A DNA stretch of 64,000 bases. Origin: Hymenolepis diminuta (taxonomy: Eukaryota > Platyhelminthes > Cestoda > Cyclophyllidea > Hymenolepididae). Below, in pieces: positions 63,190 to 64,000 of the stretch. The notes under the pieces are model-generated. The model saw only the letters and a program-made list of their open reading frames with translations. It was not told the DNA's origin and ran no database searches. The position numbers were made by a program, and so were the translations under genes. Numbering within the stretch: position 1 is the stretch's first letter; the number at the start of each line of letters is the position of its first letter. Location of the stretch: the NCBI GenBank assembly GCA_900708905.1, contig CAADRB010000004.1, positions 5,017,478 to 5,081,477 on the forward strand. The letters run 5' to 3'.

Positions 63190-63400
63190 TAATTTGGCTA
63201 CTCCTTTCTATGGAACTATATAGTGCTCCCTTTACTATATACACACACAGGAGGGGGCAGATACATACTTGTCATTTATCGGCTCTTACGCCTCTCTCAC
63301 ATCTCCTTTGTCCCTCATCTCTCTCTATTACCCACTCGGATCCTCGCCGTTGTTTGTTCAATAAACTTTGGCAGGAGCAACCTTTGTGTCACACTTTTGG
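63190..63400 (+). mobile_element. LTR-like fragment
   Basis: Order: TATA-like ACTATATAGTGC, ACACACACAGG, pyrimidine-rich with TTTGTCCCTCATCTCTCTC, then TTTGTTCAATAAACTTTGG, a plausible LTR polyadenylation signal. TTTGTTCAATA also occurs just before the assembly gap at 18266, and CCCTCAT plus the pyrimidine tract match the minus-strand block at 36690-36930. Confidence 0.42.
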
Positions 63401-64000
63401 ACCTGTCGTTTGATGTTGTTAGCTGACAGCCCTCAGCTGTTACGCCTACACCTTCTTCTCGATACAGCACCAAAAATATATAGAATGAAAAATATAACTA
63501 CTACATTAAAAATGGAGCGTTTGAATTATTAAATACTGAGCGAAATCTTTTGATAAAGGTCATGTCAAAGATGCGGTTTGGATACGTGACTTTAGAATCA
63601 CAACATTTGCTGATGTAGAGATAAAGTAAATTTAAACATGTCAGATTTGAAACCAAGAATTATGCATAAGTCCAGTTGTGTAAAGCTCCCATGTTCTTAA
63701 TAACTTACTTCTTGGGAAATGCCAAAGAGCTGCATCATCAGGCTTACTTGAGTCAACGTGTTGTTGTCGGTGTCATCCTCGGTATCTTATCTCAGTGATT
63801 CTTTATTTGCTATACTAATTAAGCCAAACACTTCTTTAAGATGATAAACAGCTTGATATGCGATTGACCATCGACCAATGAATCTTGATCTCTTCACCTC
63901 CGGTTTGACAAACGAGTACTTTGGTCAACTCGAAAACGCGAAAAGGAAAGGTTGTCGAAAGTGAGAGAAAGACGAGAACGAAGAAAGAGGGAGAGAGCTT
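63401..64000. other. Right end of window, no gene seen
   Basis: Non-coding by eye. The last 40 bases are purine-rich (GAGA/GAAG repeats). Confidence 0.5.

Noticed and set aside
1..64000. Prokaryotic systems (operons, CRISPR, phage modules)
   Set aside because: Spliced genes of animal families, large introns and animal-type retrotransposon debris show this is a metazoan nuclear sequence.

Overview
The window looks like nuclear genomic DNA from a flatworm, most likely a parasitic one (tapeworm or fluke; the sequence alone does not decide which). It is AT-rich. Genes are split into many exons with GT-AG introns. The first three introns of the MBOAT gene are each exactly 33 nt, and its introns grow towards the 3' end; a 5' micro-intron pattern of this kind is known from flatworms. 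A remnant of a Ty3/Gypsy-type LTR retrotransposon with CsRn1-like priming sites, a clade first described in flukes, fits the same origin. There are no bacterial-style operons, CRISPR arrays, rRNA genes or convincing tRNA genes.

Layout. (1) 776-8225 (+): the 3' half of an ionotropic glutamate receptor (iGluR)-like gene, seven exons, 5' part outside the window. (2) 24709-10127 (-): a complete second iGluR-like gene, 16 exons, 854 codons plus stop, signal peptide to C-terminal tail. The two genes are paralogues arranged tail to tail, and six successive exons have identical lengths in both (222, 183, 128, 184, 53 and 82 nt). Both are far from canonical iGluRs in the pore and ligand-binding motifs. 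(3) 25787-25955 (+): a short unrecognised coding exon followed by AATAAA. (4) 27246-43554 (+): a complete MBOAT1/2-type lysophospholipid acyltransferase, 12 exons, 511 aa. (5) 43555-56524: mostly non-coding, repeat-bearing DNA holding a decayed coding sequence (47793-49071, minus) between direct repeats, and some weak candidate exons. (6) 57856-56525 (-): a RETREG/FAM134-type ER-phagy receptor, four exons, 382 aa. (7) 59335-60462 (+): an intron-less PGAP4 (TMEM246) homologue, 375 aa. (8) 60463-64000: no gene seen; LTR-like and SINE-like fragments.

The genes do not form a pathway. The last three named genes all act in the secretory or endomembrane system (phospholipid remodelling, ER-phagy, GPI-glycan side-chain addition), but nothing in the sequence shows co-regulation. 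RETREG and PGAP4 are divergent, with 1.5 kb between their start codons.

Exon boundaries were assigned by hand from splice consensus, reading phase and paralogue or family alignment. The summed coding lengths (2565, 1536 and 1149 nt) are all multiples of three. Family assignments rest on recalled family knowledge, not on a database search.
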